DNA from: Streptomyces sp. SLBN-118
GTDB lineage: Bacteria > Actinomycetota > Actinomycetes > Streptomycetales > Streptomycetaceae
Length of the DNA stretch: 64,000 nt
Direction: 5' to 3'
Assembly (NCBI RefSeq): GCF_006715635.1
Contig: NZ_VFNP01000002.1
Span: 1,364,001-1,428,000, forward strand
This document shows, piece by piece, positions 41,399 through 50,520 of this stretch. Positions within the stretch are counted from its first letter, which is position 1, and every line of letters starts with the position of its first letter. The translations under genes and the position numbers were made by a program. Below the pieces are notes generated by a model. It did not search any database and was not told where the DNA came from. It worked only from the letters and a program-made list of their open reading frames with translations.

Positions 41399-42742
41399 TC
41401 AGCCGTACAGCCCGGGGAGATCCATCGGAGCAGGGCAGATCCTGCGGCCCTGGTGGTCGAAGACATACAGATGGGCGAGATCGACGAGCAGTGGCACCTG
41501 CGCGCCGGTGCGCAGCCGTACATCCGGGCCCGTCCGCACCACGAGATCGCCCGTGGCCACGGACGGGCGCTCGGCGGCCACGGCCCCGGGCGGCGGCTCC
41601 GGGTCGTCCAGCGCCACCACGGGCCCCGAGACATGGGCGACCGCGCGCTCCTTGAGCCGGGTCAGCACGCCCGGGCCGCCGCGGCCGCGGGCCCGGCGGA
41701 CGGGGCCATGCGGCCTCGGCGACTCCAGGTCGGCGACCACGGCGGGCTGTGAGCCGGTGTTGAAGTGCACCAGCGCCTCGTGGCCCTGGTACTCCATGTG
41801 CTCGACGATCCCGGTCAGCGCGACCTCGCCGGGGCGGGCCTGACTCGGCGGGGCGATCCGGGTGGCTTCCGAGCGCAGGCCGACGATGATCTGTCTGCCC
41901 TGCTGGATACGGAGCAATTGATGGTCGCTGCTGAGCGGTTCGGGCAGGGGAAGCCGCTGTTTGCCGAGATCGATGGACATCCGGCCGTCCAGCGGCGCGT
42001 AGACGACGGCCTGAAGCAGGTTGATGCGCGGGGTGCCGATGAAGGCGGCGACGAAGACGTTCTCGGGCAGGGCATAGGTCTCGCGCGGGGTGCTCACCTG
42101 CTGGAGTACGCCGCCGCGCATCACAGCGACCCGGTCGCCGAGCGACATGGCCTCGGCCTGGTCGTGCGTGACATACACGGTCGTCACCCCCAGCTCGGCG
42201 GTGAGCTGGGCTATTTCCGCCCGCAGGTGGTTGCGCAGCTTCGCGTCGAGGTTGGACAGCGGCTCGTCCATCAGAAAGGCCGAGGGCTTGCGGGAGATGG
42301 CCCGCCCCATCGCGACCCGCTGGCGCTCGCCGCCGGAGAGCTGGCTGGGGTAACGGTCCAGGACGTCCTCGATACCGAGCATCCGCGCGGTTGCCTCGAT
42401 CTGCGGGTCACAGTCCGCGTGCGGGTTCTCCAGGCGCAGGGGGAAGCCGATGTTCTGGCGGTTCGTCATGCTCGGGTAGAGCGCGAAGTTCTGGAAGACC
42501 ATCGCCATGGCGCGCTCGCGGGGCGGAACGTGGTTGGCGTACTCGCCGTCGAGCAGCAGCTCCCCCTCGGTGATGTCCTCCAGGCCCGCGATCATCCGCA
42601 GCACGGTCGACTTGCCGCAGCCCGATGGGCCGAGCAGCACCACGAACTCGCCCGGCTCGATGTCGAGGGAGAAACGGTCGACGGCGCGACTGCCTCGCTC
42701 GTACCTCTTGCTGACACTGCGCAGGGAAATGGCACGACTCAT
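41399..42742 (-). CDS. ABC transporter ATP-binding protein (UgpC/MsmK/MalK type)
   Basis: This 447-residue ATPase has Walker A GPSGCGKST, the Q-loop VFQNFALYPSMTNRQNIGF, the signature LSGGERQRVAMGRA, Walker B with FLMDEPLSNLDAK, and the H-loop YVTHDQAEAMS. The C-terminal regulatory OB domain carries the family's VGLRSEATRI element and then about 100 extra residues rich in Arg, Gly and Pro before the last OB strands. It is of the sugar-import type, but no permease or binding-protein gene is adjacent, so it may be shared among several importers like MsiK. The start at 42742 gives MSRAISLRSVSKRY. Confidence 0.9.
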   Translation of the reverse strand: MSRAISLRSVSKRYERGSRAVDRFSLDIEPGEFVVLLGPSGCGKSTVLRMIAGLEDITEGELLLDGEYANHVPPRERAMAMVFQNFALYPSMTNRQNIGFPLRLENPHADCDPQIEATARMLGIEDVLDRYPSQLSGGERQRVAMGRAISRKPSAFLMDEPLSNLDAKLRNHLRAEIAQLTAELGVTTVYVTHDQAEAMSLGDRVAVMRGGVLQQVSTPRETYALPENVFVAAFIGTPRINLLQAVVYAPLDGRMSIDLGKQRLPLPEPLSSDHQLLRIQQGRQIIVGLRSEATRIAPPSQARPGEVALTGIVEHMEYQGHEALVHFNTGSQPAVVADLESPRPHGPVRRARGRGGPGVLTRLKERAVAHVSGPVVALDDPEPPPGAVAAERPSVATGDLVVRTGPDVRLRTGAQVPLLVDLAHLYVFDHQGRRICPAPMDLPGLYG

Positions 42743-43081
42743 GGGTTCCACCGGGGGAAGAGGAGCGGCTGAGACGCCTGAAACTAGCCGACTACTCCCG
42801 GTCAGGGAATGAGTCGCGCGAAGGTTGGGCTGGGCTTTTTGTACGGTGCCGTCCCGGGCCCCGTTCGTCCGCGCCGGGCGCCGCGCCTGGCAGGAGACGG
42901 CGGGCCGCGCCATCGACACCGCCGCCTGCGCGAAAGCGATGACGAGGCGCAGCAGCCGCCCCCCGGGGACTGATCAGATGATGCCGAAGAGAATTCCGGC
43001 GCCGAGGACGTTCAGCGATGTGAGGGCCGCCCATTTGACGACGAGATGTTGACGCGTGAGCAATAAGAGCAAAACCCCAGG
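42743..43081. other. 339-bp intergenic region
   Basis: It holds the promoter of the ABC ATPase gene and, at its right end, a possible 32-residue hydrophobic reading frame (42974-43072, minus). No repeat, RNA gene or strong hairpin is visible. Confidence 0.4.
42974..43072 (-). CDS. Possible small single-helix membrane peptide
   Basis: A 32-codon frame starts at TTG and encodes five hydrophobic residues, RQHLVVKWAAL, and a hydrophobic C-terminal half (NVLGAGILFGII). It begins 10 bp downstream of the molybdopterin oxidoreductase stop on the same strand. The ribosome site is weak, and it contains a rare TTA leucine codon. It could be a small membrane partner of the upstream enzyme or may not be translated. 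Confidence 0.25.
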   Translation of the reverse strand: MLLLLTRQHLVVKWAALTSLNVLGAGILFGII

Positions 43082-45277
43082 TCATCGCACCGGTGACAGG
43101 TCGACGGGGAATCCGTTGAGCACAGCGGTGCCGGACAGCGGGTCGAGCCGTGAGCCGTCGAGCAGCTGATTGACATTGACTCCGGGGCGCGCGGCCGCCA
43201 CCGACATCCGGGTGCCGGGCCGGTCGTGTCCCCATCCGTGCGGCAGGCTCACCACTCCGGTCCGTACCGCGTCCGTGATCTCCACCGGAGCTTCGACCTG
43301 GCCGCCGTCCGAGGTGATGCGGACCGGGACGCCGTCCTCGAGTCCCAGCCGGGCCGCGTCGTCCGGGTGGATCTGGAGGGTGCAGCGGTTTGAGCCGCCG
43401 TTGAGCGTGGCGACGTTGTGCATCCAGCTGTTGTTCGAGCGCAGATGGCGGCGCCCGACGAGGACGAGGGAGGTGGTCCGCTCCTCCAGCGCGCGCCGCA
43501 GCCTGGGCAGATCGGCGGCGATCGGGGCGGGCAGCAGTTCGATGCGTCCGCTGCGGGTCTTGAGGATCTGCGGAACGCGCGGCTGGAGCGGGCCGAGGTC
43601 GACGCCGTGCGGGTTCTCCAGGAGCTTGTCGAGGCTGAGGTCGTACGGGCCGAGGCGCAGCATCATGTCGAGCCGCCGTTCCGGTCCGGTGCGGCCGGTG
43701 AGCTGCTCGGCCAGCTCCTTCGGGGCGCCCGCCTTGGTGAGGGTGTTCTCGATGACCATGTCGTCGACGGCGCTCGGCTCGGCGCCGTGCATCCCGCCCA
43801 CGGCGAGCACCAGACGGGCCTGGATCTCGCACTCGTCCATCCGGCCCTCCTCCAGGGGGACGACCGCGGGGGTGAAGCGGGCCTGGTTGCGGACGGCGAA
43901 GGCGTTGAACGCGAAGTCGAAGTGGGAGCTCTGGGACGGCGGCGGCGGGGGCAGGACCACATCCGCGTGCCGCGACGTCTCATTGAGATAGGGATCGACG
44001 CTGACCATGAAGTCGAGCCCGGCCAGCGCGCGGTCGAGGCGGTCGCCGTCGGGGGCCGAGAGCACCGGGTTGGCCGCGATGGAGATGACCGCGCGGATAC
44101 GGCCGTCCCCCGGAGTGTCGATCTCCTCGGCCAGCGCGGCCATGGGCAGTTCGCCCTTGGCCTCGGGGTATCCACTCACCCTGCTCGCCCACCGGCCGAG
44201 CGCGAAGCCTTTGCCGGGGGCGGCGGGGCGTGGAGCGCGGTCGGTGGCGGAGAGCGGGAAGAGTGCGCCGCCGGGGCGGTCGAGGTTGCCGGTGATCACA
44301 TTGAGCACGTCCACCAGCCAGTTGGTTAGCGTGCCGTACTCGACGGTCGAGCTGCCGACGCGGCCGTAGACGGCCGCGGTGGGCGCGGCGGCGAGCTCTC
44401 GGGCGATCGTACGGATCTCCTCGGCATCCATGTCACAGGCTGCGGCGACCGCCTCGGGGGTGAGCTCCCGTACCGCTTCGCCGACTTCGTCCACCTGCTC
44501 GACGTGCGTTTCGAGGGCGCCGAGGTCGGTGAGCTTCTCCTCGAAGAGGACGTTGGCGATCGCGGCGAGCAGCAGTGCGTCGGTCCCGGGCCGGATGGCG
44601 ACATGCCGGTCGGCCAGCTGCGCGGTACGCGTACGGCGCGGGTCGACGACGGTCAGCGTGCCGCCGCGCCGCCGCAGCGCCTTGAGCTTGCCGGGGAAGT
44701 CCGCGGCGGTGCACAGACTGCCGTTGGAGTCCAGGGGGTTGGCGCCGAGCAGCAGCAAATGGTCCGTGCAGTCCAGATCGGGGACGGGGATGGCGACCGC
44801 GCTGCCGAAGAGCAGGCCGCTGGAGACGTGCTTGGGCATCTGGTCCAGGGTGCTGGCGGTGAAGAGATTGCGGGTGCGCAGCAGTGTGAGCAGGACGGGC
44901 GGATAGAGGGCACCGGCCATGGTGTGGACGTTCGGATTGCCGAGGATCACCCCGACGGCATTGGGCCCGTGCTCCTCGATCAGCGGCCGGATCCGGGCTG
45001 CGACCAGGTCGAAGGCCTCGTCCCAGGTGGCCTCGCGCAGCTCCCCGTTCTCGCGCACGAGGGGGGTGCGCAGCCGGTCGGGATCGGCGTCGAGCTCACC
45101 GAAGGACGCGCCCTTGGGGCAGATGAAGCCCTTGCTGAAGACATCCTCACGATCGCCTCGGGCGCCGGTGACACGGGTGCCCTCGATGGTGAGGGTCAGC
45201 CCGCAGGTGGCCTCGCAGAGGGGGCAGATCCGCAGGGCGGTGCGGGTGGCGGTGGGGGTGGGGGCTGTGCGGGGCAT
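43082..45277 (-). CDS. Molybdopterin oxidoreductase with [4Fe-4S] site
   Basis: This 731-residue protein of the DMSO-reductase family begins with the N-terminal cluster motif ICPLCEATCGL plus a later cysteine in GFICPKGASFG. The molybdopterin dinucleotide domains follow (LLLLGANPLDSNGSLC, TVVDPRRTRTAQLADRHVAI, and the C-terminal RRHLRSNNSWMHN, LPHGWGHDRPG). There is no twin-arginine leader, so it acts in the cytoplasm. It resembles formate-dehydrogenase/nitrate-reductase-like enzymes, with an unknown substrate. AGGGAGGG precedes the ATG at 45277. An 18-bp inverted repeat at 45311-45328 is a probable operator. Confidence 0.88.
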   Translation of the reverse strand: MPRTAPTPTATRTALRICPLCEATCGLTLTIEGTRVTGARGDREDVFSKGFICPKGASFGELDADPDRLRTPLVRENGELREATWDEAFDLVAARIRPLIEEHGPNAVGVILGNPNVHTMAGALYPPVLLTLLRTRNLFTASTLDQMPKHVSSGLLFGSAVAIPVPDLDCTDHLLLLGANPLDSNGSLCTAADFPGKLKALRRRGGTLTVVDPRRTRTAQLADRHVAIRPGTDALLLAAIANVLFEEKLTDLGALETHVEQVDEVGEAVRELTPEAVAAACDMDAEEIRTIARELAAAPTAAVYGRVGSSTVEYGTLTNWLVDVLNVITGNLDRPGGALFPLSATDRAPRPAAPGKGFALGRWASRVSGYPEAKGELPMAALAEEIDTPGDGRIRAVISIAANPVLSAPDGDRLDRALAGLDFMVSVDPYLNETSRHADVVLPPPPPSQSSHFDFAFNAFAVRNQARFTPAVVPLEEGRMDECEIQARLVLAVGGMHGAEPSAVDDMVIENTLTKAGAPKELAEQLTGRTGPERRLDMMLRLGPYDLSLDKLLENPHGVDLGPLQPRVPQILKTRSGRIELLPAPIAADLPRLRRALEERTTSLVLVGRRHLRSNNSWMHNVATLNGGSNRCTLQIHPDDAARLGLEDGVPVRITSDGGQVEAPVEITDAVRTGVVSLPHGWGHDRPGTRMSVAAARPGVNVNQLLDGSRLDPLSGTAVLNGFPVDLSPVR

Positions 45278-45310
45278 GGGCCCTCCCTGGGGCGACGGCG
45301 ATGCGGCCGA

Positions 45311-45328
45311 GCATACCGACCGGTATGC
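45311..45328. promoter_or_regulatory. 8-2-8 inverted repeat, putative TetR operator
   Basis: GCATACCG-AC-CGGTATGC is a perfect inverted repeat 34 nt upstream of the molybdopterin oxidoreductase start. The half CATACCGACYGGT is shared with the site at 22472-22484. Confidence 0.6.
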
Positions 45329-45416
45329 AGGGTGGGGAGGGGTCGCGAACAATTGACGAGGCGGTCCCGCAATCCTACGGTTGTCCATAGGATTCCTTCA
45401 GCACCGGGAGCGGACG

Positions 45417-46736
45417 ATGAGCGGCATCGAGCAGGCGCGCAAGACGGCCGAAGGCCTTGAGCACCTGACCGGCTTCGGCAATGAACACAGCTCGGAGGCC
45501 GTGCCGGGCGCGCTTCCGCACGGACGCAACTCGCCGCAGCGCGCCCCGCTGGGGCTCTACGCCGAGCAGCTGAGCGGCAGCGCGTTCACCGAGCCGCGCG
45601 CCCACAACCACCGCTCATGGCTGTACCGGATCCGCCCCTCGGCCGCGCATCCGCCGTTCACCCGCATCGACAACGGCGGCGTACGCAGCGCGCCCTTCAC
45701 CGAGACCGTCCCCGACCCCAACCGGCTGCGCTGGAACCCGCTGCCGGATCCCGCTCCCGGGACCGACTGGCTGGCCGGACTGTGGACGCTCGGCGGAAAC
45801 GGTGACGCGACCCAGCGCACGGGCATGGCCGTGCACCTGTACCACGCCAACTCCTCCATGACGGACCGGGTGTTCAGCGACGCGGACGGCGAACTGCTGA
45901 TCGTGCCGGAGAGGGGCGGACTGCTGCTCCGCACGGAGCTCGGGCTGCTCGCGGCCCGTCCCGGCGAGGTCGCGCTGATCCCCCGCGGCGTCCGCTTCCG
46001 CGTCGAGCTGCTCGACGAGAGTGCCCGGGGCTATGTCTGCGAGAACTACGGTCAGCCGTTCCAGCTGCCGGACCTCGGCCCGATCGGCGCGAACGGCCTG
46101 GCCAACGCCCGGGACTTCCTCGCGCCGGTGGCGGCGTACGAGGACGTGGAGGGCCCGGTCGAGGTCGTCAACAAGTTCTGCGGAAACCTGTGGGCCGCGA
46201 CCTACGACCACTCGCCGCTGGATGTCGTCGCCTGGCACGGCAACCACGTTCCGTACGTCTACGACCTGCACCGTTTCAATGTGATCGGCACGATCTCCTA
46301 CGACCACCCGGACCCGTCGATCTTCACCGTGCTGACCTCGCCCAGCGACACCCCGGGCCTGGCGGGCGTCGACTTCGTCGTGTTCGCACCGCGCTGGCTG
46401 GTCGGTGAGGACACCTTCCGGCCGCCGTACTTCCACCGCAATGTGATGAGCGAGTACATGGGCCTGATCGAGGGCGCGTACGACGCCAAGGCGGAGGGCT
46501 TCGTTCCGGGCGGCGGCTCGCTGCACAACATGATGTCCGCGCACGGGCCCGACCGGGAGACCTTCGACCGCGCCAGCGCCGCCGACCTCAAGCCCCAGAA
46601 GATCGACGACGGGCTTGCGTTCATGTTCGAGACGCGCTGGCCGGTGACGGCGACCGGGCAGGCGGCGAGCGCCGGCCATCTGCAGAAGGGCTACGACGAC
46701 GTATGGCAGGGTCTTGAGCGCCACTTCCGGTCGTAG
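45417..46736 (+). CDS. hmgA: Homogentisate 1,2-dioxygenase
   Basis: This 439-residue iron(II) dioxygenase opens the ring of homogentisate to maleylacetoacetate in tyrosine and phenylalanine breakdown. Family blocks are [35 protein letters not shown] and [20 protein letters not shown]. The metal ligands lie in [16 protein letters not shown] (His, Glu) and [14 protein letters not shown] (His). The length is normal. The ATG at 45417 has GGGAG 6 nt upstream. The GntR gene 13 bp downstream is probably in the same transcript and a candidate regulator. Other tyrosine-pathway genes are not in the window. Confidence 0.97.
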   Translation: MSGIEQARKTAEGLEHLTGFGNEHSSEAVPGALPHGRNSPQRAPLGLYAEQLSGSAFTEPRAHNHRSWLYRIRPSAAHPPFTRIDNGGVRSAPFTETVPDPNRLRWNPLPDPAPGTDWLAGLWTLGGNGDATQRTGMAVHLYHANSSMTDRVFSDADGELLIVPERGGLLLRTELGLLAARPGEVALIPRGVRFRVELLDESARGYVCENYGQPFQLPDLGPIGANGLANARDFLAPVAAYEDVEGPVEVVNKFCGNLWAATYDHSPLDVVAWHGNHVPYVYDLHRFNVIGTISYDHPDPSIFTVLTSPSDTPGLAGVDFVVFAPRWLVGEDTFRPPYFHRNVMSEYMGLIEGAYDAKAEGFVPGGGSLHNMMSAHGPDRETFDRASAADLKPQKIDDGLAFMFETRWPVTATGQAASAGHLQKGYDDVWQGLERHFRS

Positions 46737-46749
46737 TACGGAGTACGCC

Positions 46750-47499
46750 GTGACCGCCTTCGCCCCCGATTCGCTGGTCCTGAACCGCAAGCTGCCGCTG
46801 TGGTACCAGGTCTCGCAGTCACTGCGCGCCTCGATACTGGGCCGAACGCCCGAGGCGTCGCTGCGGCTGCCCACCGAGGAGCAGCTCGCCGCGCACTACG
46901 GCGTCAGCGTGCTCACGATGCGCCAGGCCCTCAAGGAGCTCGAGGAGGAGGGCCTGATCAGCAGACACCGGCGGCGGGGCACATTCATCGAACCGGGGGC
47001 GCGGCGGGGAGCGCCGAGGCGGCTGCTGGGCTCGATCGACGCGATCGTGGCCCAGCAGTCGGGCGAGCGCACGACGATCCTGGGGCACGGCCCCGAGCCG
47101 GTGCCCGGCGACCTCGCGGAACATTTCCCCGAGGAGGCCGAGGTCGTGACATACCGGCGGCTGCGCTGCGACGGCGAGAGCGGTGAGCCGACCAACTGGG
47201 CCGAGAACGCGGTCCGTCCGGACATCGCGGCGCGGCTGGACATCGCGGACCTTCAGCGCTGGCCGATGACGAAGGTGCTGCGGGACGGGGTGGGGGTGCG
47301 GATCAGCCGCATCACGGACACGGTGGAGGCACGCCTGGCGGACCCGCGGACGGCGGAGCTCCTGAAGGTGCCGCTGCTGAGCCCGATCCTGCACTACACA
47401 GGCGTGACGTACGACGAGAAGGGCCAAGTGGTGGACGTGGCTCGCATCCGGTACCGGGGGGACCGTTTCTCCTTCTCGGTCACGGTCGACGCGGAGTGA
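46750..47499 (+). CDS. GntR/HutC family transcriptional regulator
   Basis: This 249-residue regulator has an N-terminal GntR winged helix (LRLPTEEQLAAHYGVSVLTM, then EEGLISRHRRRGTFI) and a C-terminal UTRA effector domain with NWAENAVRPDIAARLDI and ARIRYRGDRFSFSV. UTRA proteins sense small metabolites such as organic acids or sugars. A GTG start at 46750 is preceded by GGAG. Immediate linkage to hmgA suggests that it senses homogentisate or a pathway product and controls hmgA, which is inference. Confidence 0.9.
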   Translation: MTAFAPDSLVLNRKLPLWYQVSQSLRASILGRTPEASLRLPTEEQLAAHYGVSVLTMRQALKELEEEGLISRHRRRGTFIEPGARRGAPRRLLGSIDAIVAQQSGERTTILGHGPEPVPGDLAEHFPEEAEVVTYRRLRCDGESGEPTNWAENAVRPDIAARLDIADLQRWPMTKVLRDGVGVRISRITDTVEARLADPRTAELLKVPLLSPILHYTGVTYDEKGQVVDVARIRYRGDRFSFSVTVDAE

Positions 47500-47531
47500 G
47501 CCCTGTCGGCGCCCGCCGTTAGCATTTCCGC

Positions 47532-48695
47532 ATGCCGATGCTGGACGAGCTCATGCCGTGGGGCACCGGACCCCTGCGGCTGGGGCGACCCTGGGTGATG
47601 GCTCCGGATGCCGCTTCCCTGAAGGCGCGCTGGGAGGCCGTCGTACGGGCGGAGGGCGTCGGGCAGGACGCGCTGTTCGGTTGCACCCGGGCGCGTACGC
47701 CGCGCAGTGCCGTCAGTCAGCTGCCCGGGCAGAGCAGCGGGACGCCCAGGTTCGTGCGGGAGCACGGGCCCTGTCCCGCGCCGGTGCGGGTCTGTCACGG
47801 CGCCTTCGACGAGCAGTGGCTGATTGCCGACCACCGGCTCATCGATGTCGCCAGGCCCGAGCTGTGGCGGGTGGCCGACGAGCGGCAGCTGTTCGTCGTG
47901 GAGCACGGCTGGGTGGCTCAGCCCGCGGGGCCCGCCGTGAGCATCTGCGCGGTGCTGCCCGACGGGCGCTCCCCCGCCGGACGGCCCGGCCGGATCCGTC
48001 CGCTCTACCGGAGGCCCGGCGGCCGGGAGCCGAATCTCGCGCCGGGTCTGCTGTCCGCCCTCGGCAGCCGTTACCGGCGCGAGGTCGACGCCGACGAGGT
48101 GCTGGCATGGATCGTCGCGGCCGCCGAACCCTCGGCCGCCGGATGTGTCGTGCCCCTTCCCGCCGACCCCCGGGTATGGCGGTCCGGCGTGGAGTTGGGG
48201 CGAGAAATGACGCGGATCCAGCTGCGCGGGGCCCGGGGCGGCGAGCGGCCCCGGCTGCCCGGCGGACGCCGGCCGTATGTGCGGGCCGCCGTGCCCGCAA
48301 GGCCCGGTGCGATCGCGTACGACGCCGAGGAGGAGGTGCTCAGTCTGGGCGACGGCCGCATCTCTCCCGTGCCCGCCGAGGCGTGGGACTTCCATGTCGC
48401 CGGTGTTCGCCTCCTGGAACTGTGGTTCGAGCGCCGTACCGCCGCGGCCGAGCCCGGGACGCTGGAGGCGATACGGCCCGCCGTGTGGCCGCAGGAGTGG
48501 ACCTCTGAACTGCTGGAGCTGATCACCGTCCTGGCTCTGCTGGGTGAACTCCGCAGCCGACAGGACGAGTTGAAGGTGGAGGAGGAGATCACCGACCTGC
48601 CGGGCGTGCTTCCGCCGCCCGCCTCGGCCCGGCGGCCCGCCTCCGTACTCGACCATCACGAAGAGGGACCGGAGGGTCAGTTCGCCCTGGTGTGA
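47532..48695 (+). CDS. Type ISP restriction-modification C-terminal domain protein, free-standing
   Basis: This 387-residue protein resembles the C-terminal (target-recognition) region of type ISP restriction-modification enzymes: RVCHGAFDEQWLIADHRLID, EVLSLGDGRISPVPAEAWDF, and the following RLLELWFERRT. The parent enzymes also carry helicase, nuclease and adenine-methylase domains; none is present in or near this gene. It might be a remnant or a regulatory DNA-binding protein. The start is the ATG at 47532 or 47538. The C-terminal 70 residues include LLELITVLALLGELRSRQDE and a Pro-rich tail. Confidence 0.7.
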   Translation: MPMLDELMPWGTGPLRLGRPWVMAPDAASLKARWEAVVRAEGVGQDALFGCTRARTPRSAVSQLPGQSSGTPRFVREHGPCPAPVRVCHGAFDEQWLIADHRLIDVARPELWRVADERQLFVVEHGWVAQPAGPAVSICAVLPDGRSPAGRPGRIRPLYRRPGGREPNLAPGLLSALGSRYRREVDADEVLAWIVAAAEPSAAGCVVPLPADPRVWRSGVELGREMTRIQLRGARGGERPRLPGGRRPYVRAAVPARPGAIAYDAEEEVLSLGDGRISPVPAEAWDFHVAGVRLLELWFERRTAAAEPGTLEAIRPAVWPQEWTSELLELITVLALLGELRSRQDELKVEEEITDLPGVLPPPASARRPASVLDHHEEGPEGQFALV

Positions 48696-48756
48696 GGGCG
48701 AGTGCCACTCGCTCGGGGGTGACAAAGGTGGCACGTACACGGTAGGCACGGCTGTT

Positions 48757-49953
48757 ATGAACCATCAGCCCCTCCCCCTCGACGGGATCACGGTCGTCGC
48801 CGTCGAACAGGCCGTCTCGGCGCCGTTCGCCACGCGCCAGCTCGCTGATCTCGGGGCCCGCGTCATCAAGATCGAGCGCCCCGACGGCGGAGATTTCGCC
48901 CGCGGCTACGACACCGCGGCCCGCGGGCTCGCCTCGCATTTCGTCTGGTGCAACCGCGGCAAGGAGTCCATCGCCGTCGACCTCAAGGACCCCCGCGGTC
49001 TGGACATCGTGCGCCGGCTTCTCGCGGATGCCGATGTGTTCGTACAGAACCTCGCCCAGGGAGCGGCGGCCCGGCTGGGTCTGGACGCGGCCACCCTGTG
49101 CGCCGCGCACCCGCGGCTGATCGCCGTGGACATCTCCGGCTACGGCGCGGAGGGACCGTATGCGCACAAGCGCGCGTACGACATGCTCGTGCAGTGCGAG
49201 GCGGGCCTGGTCTCGGTGACGGGAACCGCCGAGCAGCCCGTCAAGGCGGGTATTCCCGCGGCCGACATCGCCGCCGCGATGTACGCCTTCTCGGGAGTGC
49301 TGGCGGCTCTGCTGCGACGGGGGACCACAGGGCTCGGCGGGCCCGTGGAGGTCTCGATGCTGGACTCGCTGGCCGAGTGGATGGGGCATCCGCTGCACCA
49401 CGGGATGCATGGGGGCGAAGCCCCGGCGCGCACGGGGGTCGCGCACGCCGTCATTGCTCCGTACGACGCCTATGGGACGGCGGACGGCGGCCACGTGCTG
49501 CTGTCCGTACAGAACGACCGGGAGTGGCGGCGGCTGGCCGAGCAGGTACTCGGCCGGCCCGGGCTCGCGGACGATCCGGTCTTCGCGACCAACAGGGCCC
49601 GCACGACGAACCGGGAGCGGACCGACGCGGTGGTGGCCGAGGGCCTGTCGTCCCTGAGCCGCGACGAGGCGATCGACAAGCTGGAGGCGGCGGGCATCGC
49701 GTGCGCGCGGCTCAACAGCGTGAACGACCTGGCCGCGCATCCGCAGCTCGCTGCACGCGACCGGTGGCGGGAGGTGGACTCACCGGCGGGAACGCTGAGA
49801 GCCTTGCTTCCGCCGGTCGTCCTTCCGGGCGGGGACGAGGCCCGGATGGGTGCGGTTCCCGCACTCGGCGAGCACACCGACGCGCTGCTGAAGGCCCTGG
49901 GGATGACGGATGCCGAGTCAGCGGCGCTGCGCCGGGACGGTGTGATCGCCTGA
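48757..49953 (+). CDS. CaiB/BaiF family CoA-transferase
   Basis: This 398-residue class III CoA-transferase shows the opening LDGITVVAVEQAVSAPFATR, VIKIERPDGGDFARGYD, the catalytic aspartate region in HKRAYDMLVQCEAGLVSVTG, and PVEVSMLDSLAEWMGHPLHH. It moves CoA between carboxylic acids; the donor and acceptor are unknown. It is probably a single-gene unit, since the neighbours face away or are more than 60 bp off. Members near homogentisate genes sometimes serve aromatic acid catabolism, but that is only a suggestion here. Confidence 0.92.
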   Translation: MNHQPLPLDGITVVAVEQAVSAPFATRQLADLGARVIKIERPDGGDFARGYDTAARGLASHFVWCNRGKESIAVDLKDPRGLDIVRRLLADADVFVQNLAQGAAARLGLDAATLCAAHPRLIAVDISGYGAEGPYAHKRAYDMLVQCEAGLVSVTGTAEQPVKAGIPAADIAAAMYAFSGVLAALLRRGTTGLGGPVEVSMLDSLAEWMGHPLHHGMHGGEAPARTGVAHAVIAPYDAYGTADGGHVLLSVQNDREWRRLAEQVLGRPGLADDPVFATNRARTTNRERTDAVVAEGLSSLSRDEAIDKLEAAGIACARLNSVNDLAAHPQLAARDRWREVDSPAGTLRALLPPVVLPGGDEARMGAVPALGEHTDALLKALGMTDAESAALRRDGVIA

Positions 49954-49999
49954 GCGCGTTCGCCTACGGGTGAAGCGGAGTAGGGGACGCCCACGCCCC

Positions 50000-50263
50000 C
50001 TAGCGGCGGCTGCCGAAGAGTGAGCGACGCAGCCGCCTGAGCGGCGCGAAGAGCGAGACTCGCGCACTCTTGCTCTTGCGGCTGTGCGCGACATCACGCG
50101 AGGTGAGCTCACGCATCAGCGACGTCGCCTCAGCCGCCTCACCCTGCGGGACGGCGGGACCGCCCAGCACCGAGAGATGTCGGTCGAGACGCGTGCTGGT
50201 CGCACTGCTCCCACACGTGATCGCAGGGACACGCGCCCTGCTGCGCATTGCTATCTGTTCCAT
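50000..50263 (-). CDS. Small basic hypothetical protein
   Basis: This 87-residue protein starts with MEQIAMRSRARVPAITC at an ATG preceded by GGGGAG. It contains a polar middle and ends in a strongly basic segment (RKSKSARVSLFAPLRRLRRS). There is no signal peptide or membrane helix. It appears to be a conserved Streptomyces small protein with no known role; nucleic-acid or membrane-surface binding by the tail is possible. It is divergent from the DUF4331 operon, with 257 bp between. Confidence 0.65.
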   Translation of the reverse strand: MEQIAMRSRARVPAITCGSSATSTRLDRHLSVLGGPAVPQGEAAEATSLMRELTSRDVAHSRKSKSARVSLFAPLRRLRRSLFGSRR

Positions 50264-50520
50264 GTCACTCCCCACCCGTACGAGGGCACCCGGCCCGGGC
50301 AGGTTAACCCTATCGCCCCGCCGCCACACTCGTGTATCCCGCCCGCAGGATTCACCACACCCGTACGCGAGTTGACGACTACTCACCGAATACCTGTGAT
50401 TCCAGGGCGACTTGGACAGCAGATCGACAAAACTTCTCGGACTGGCGACCAATCCGTTCCGTCCCCCGCACCGAATGGCTGGCATCGGAGCAGAACCAGC
50501 ACTCGCGAAGGACGGATTCG

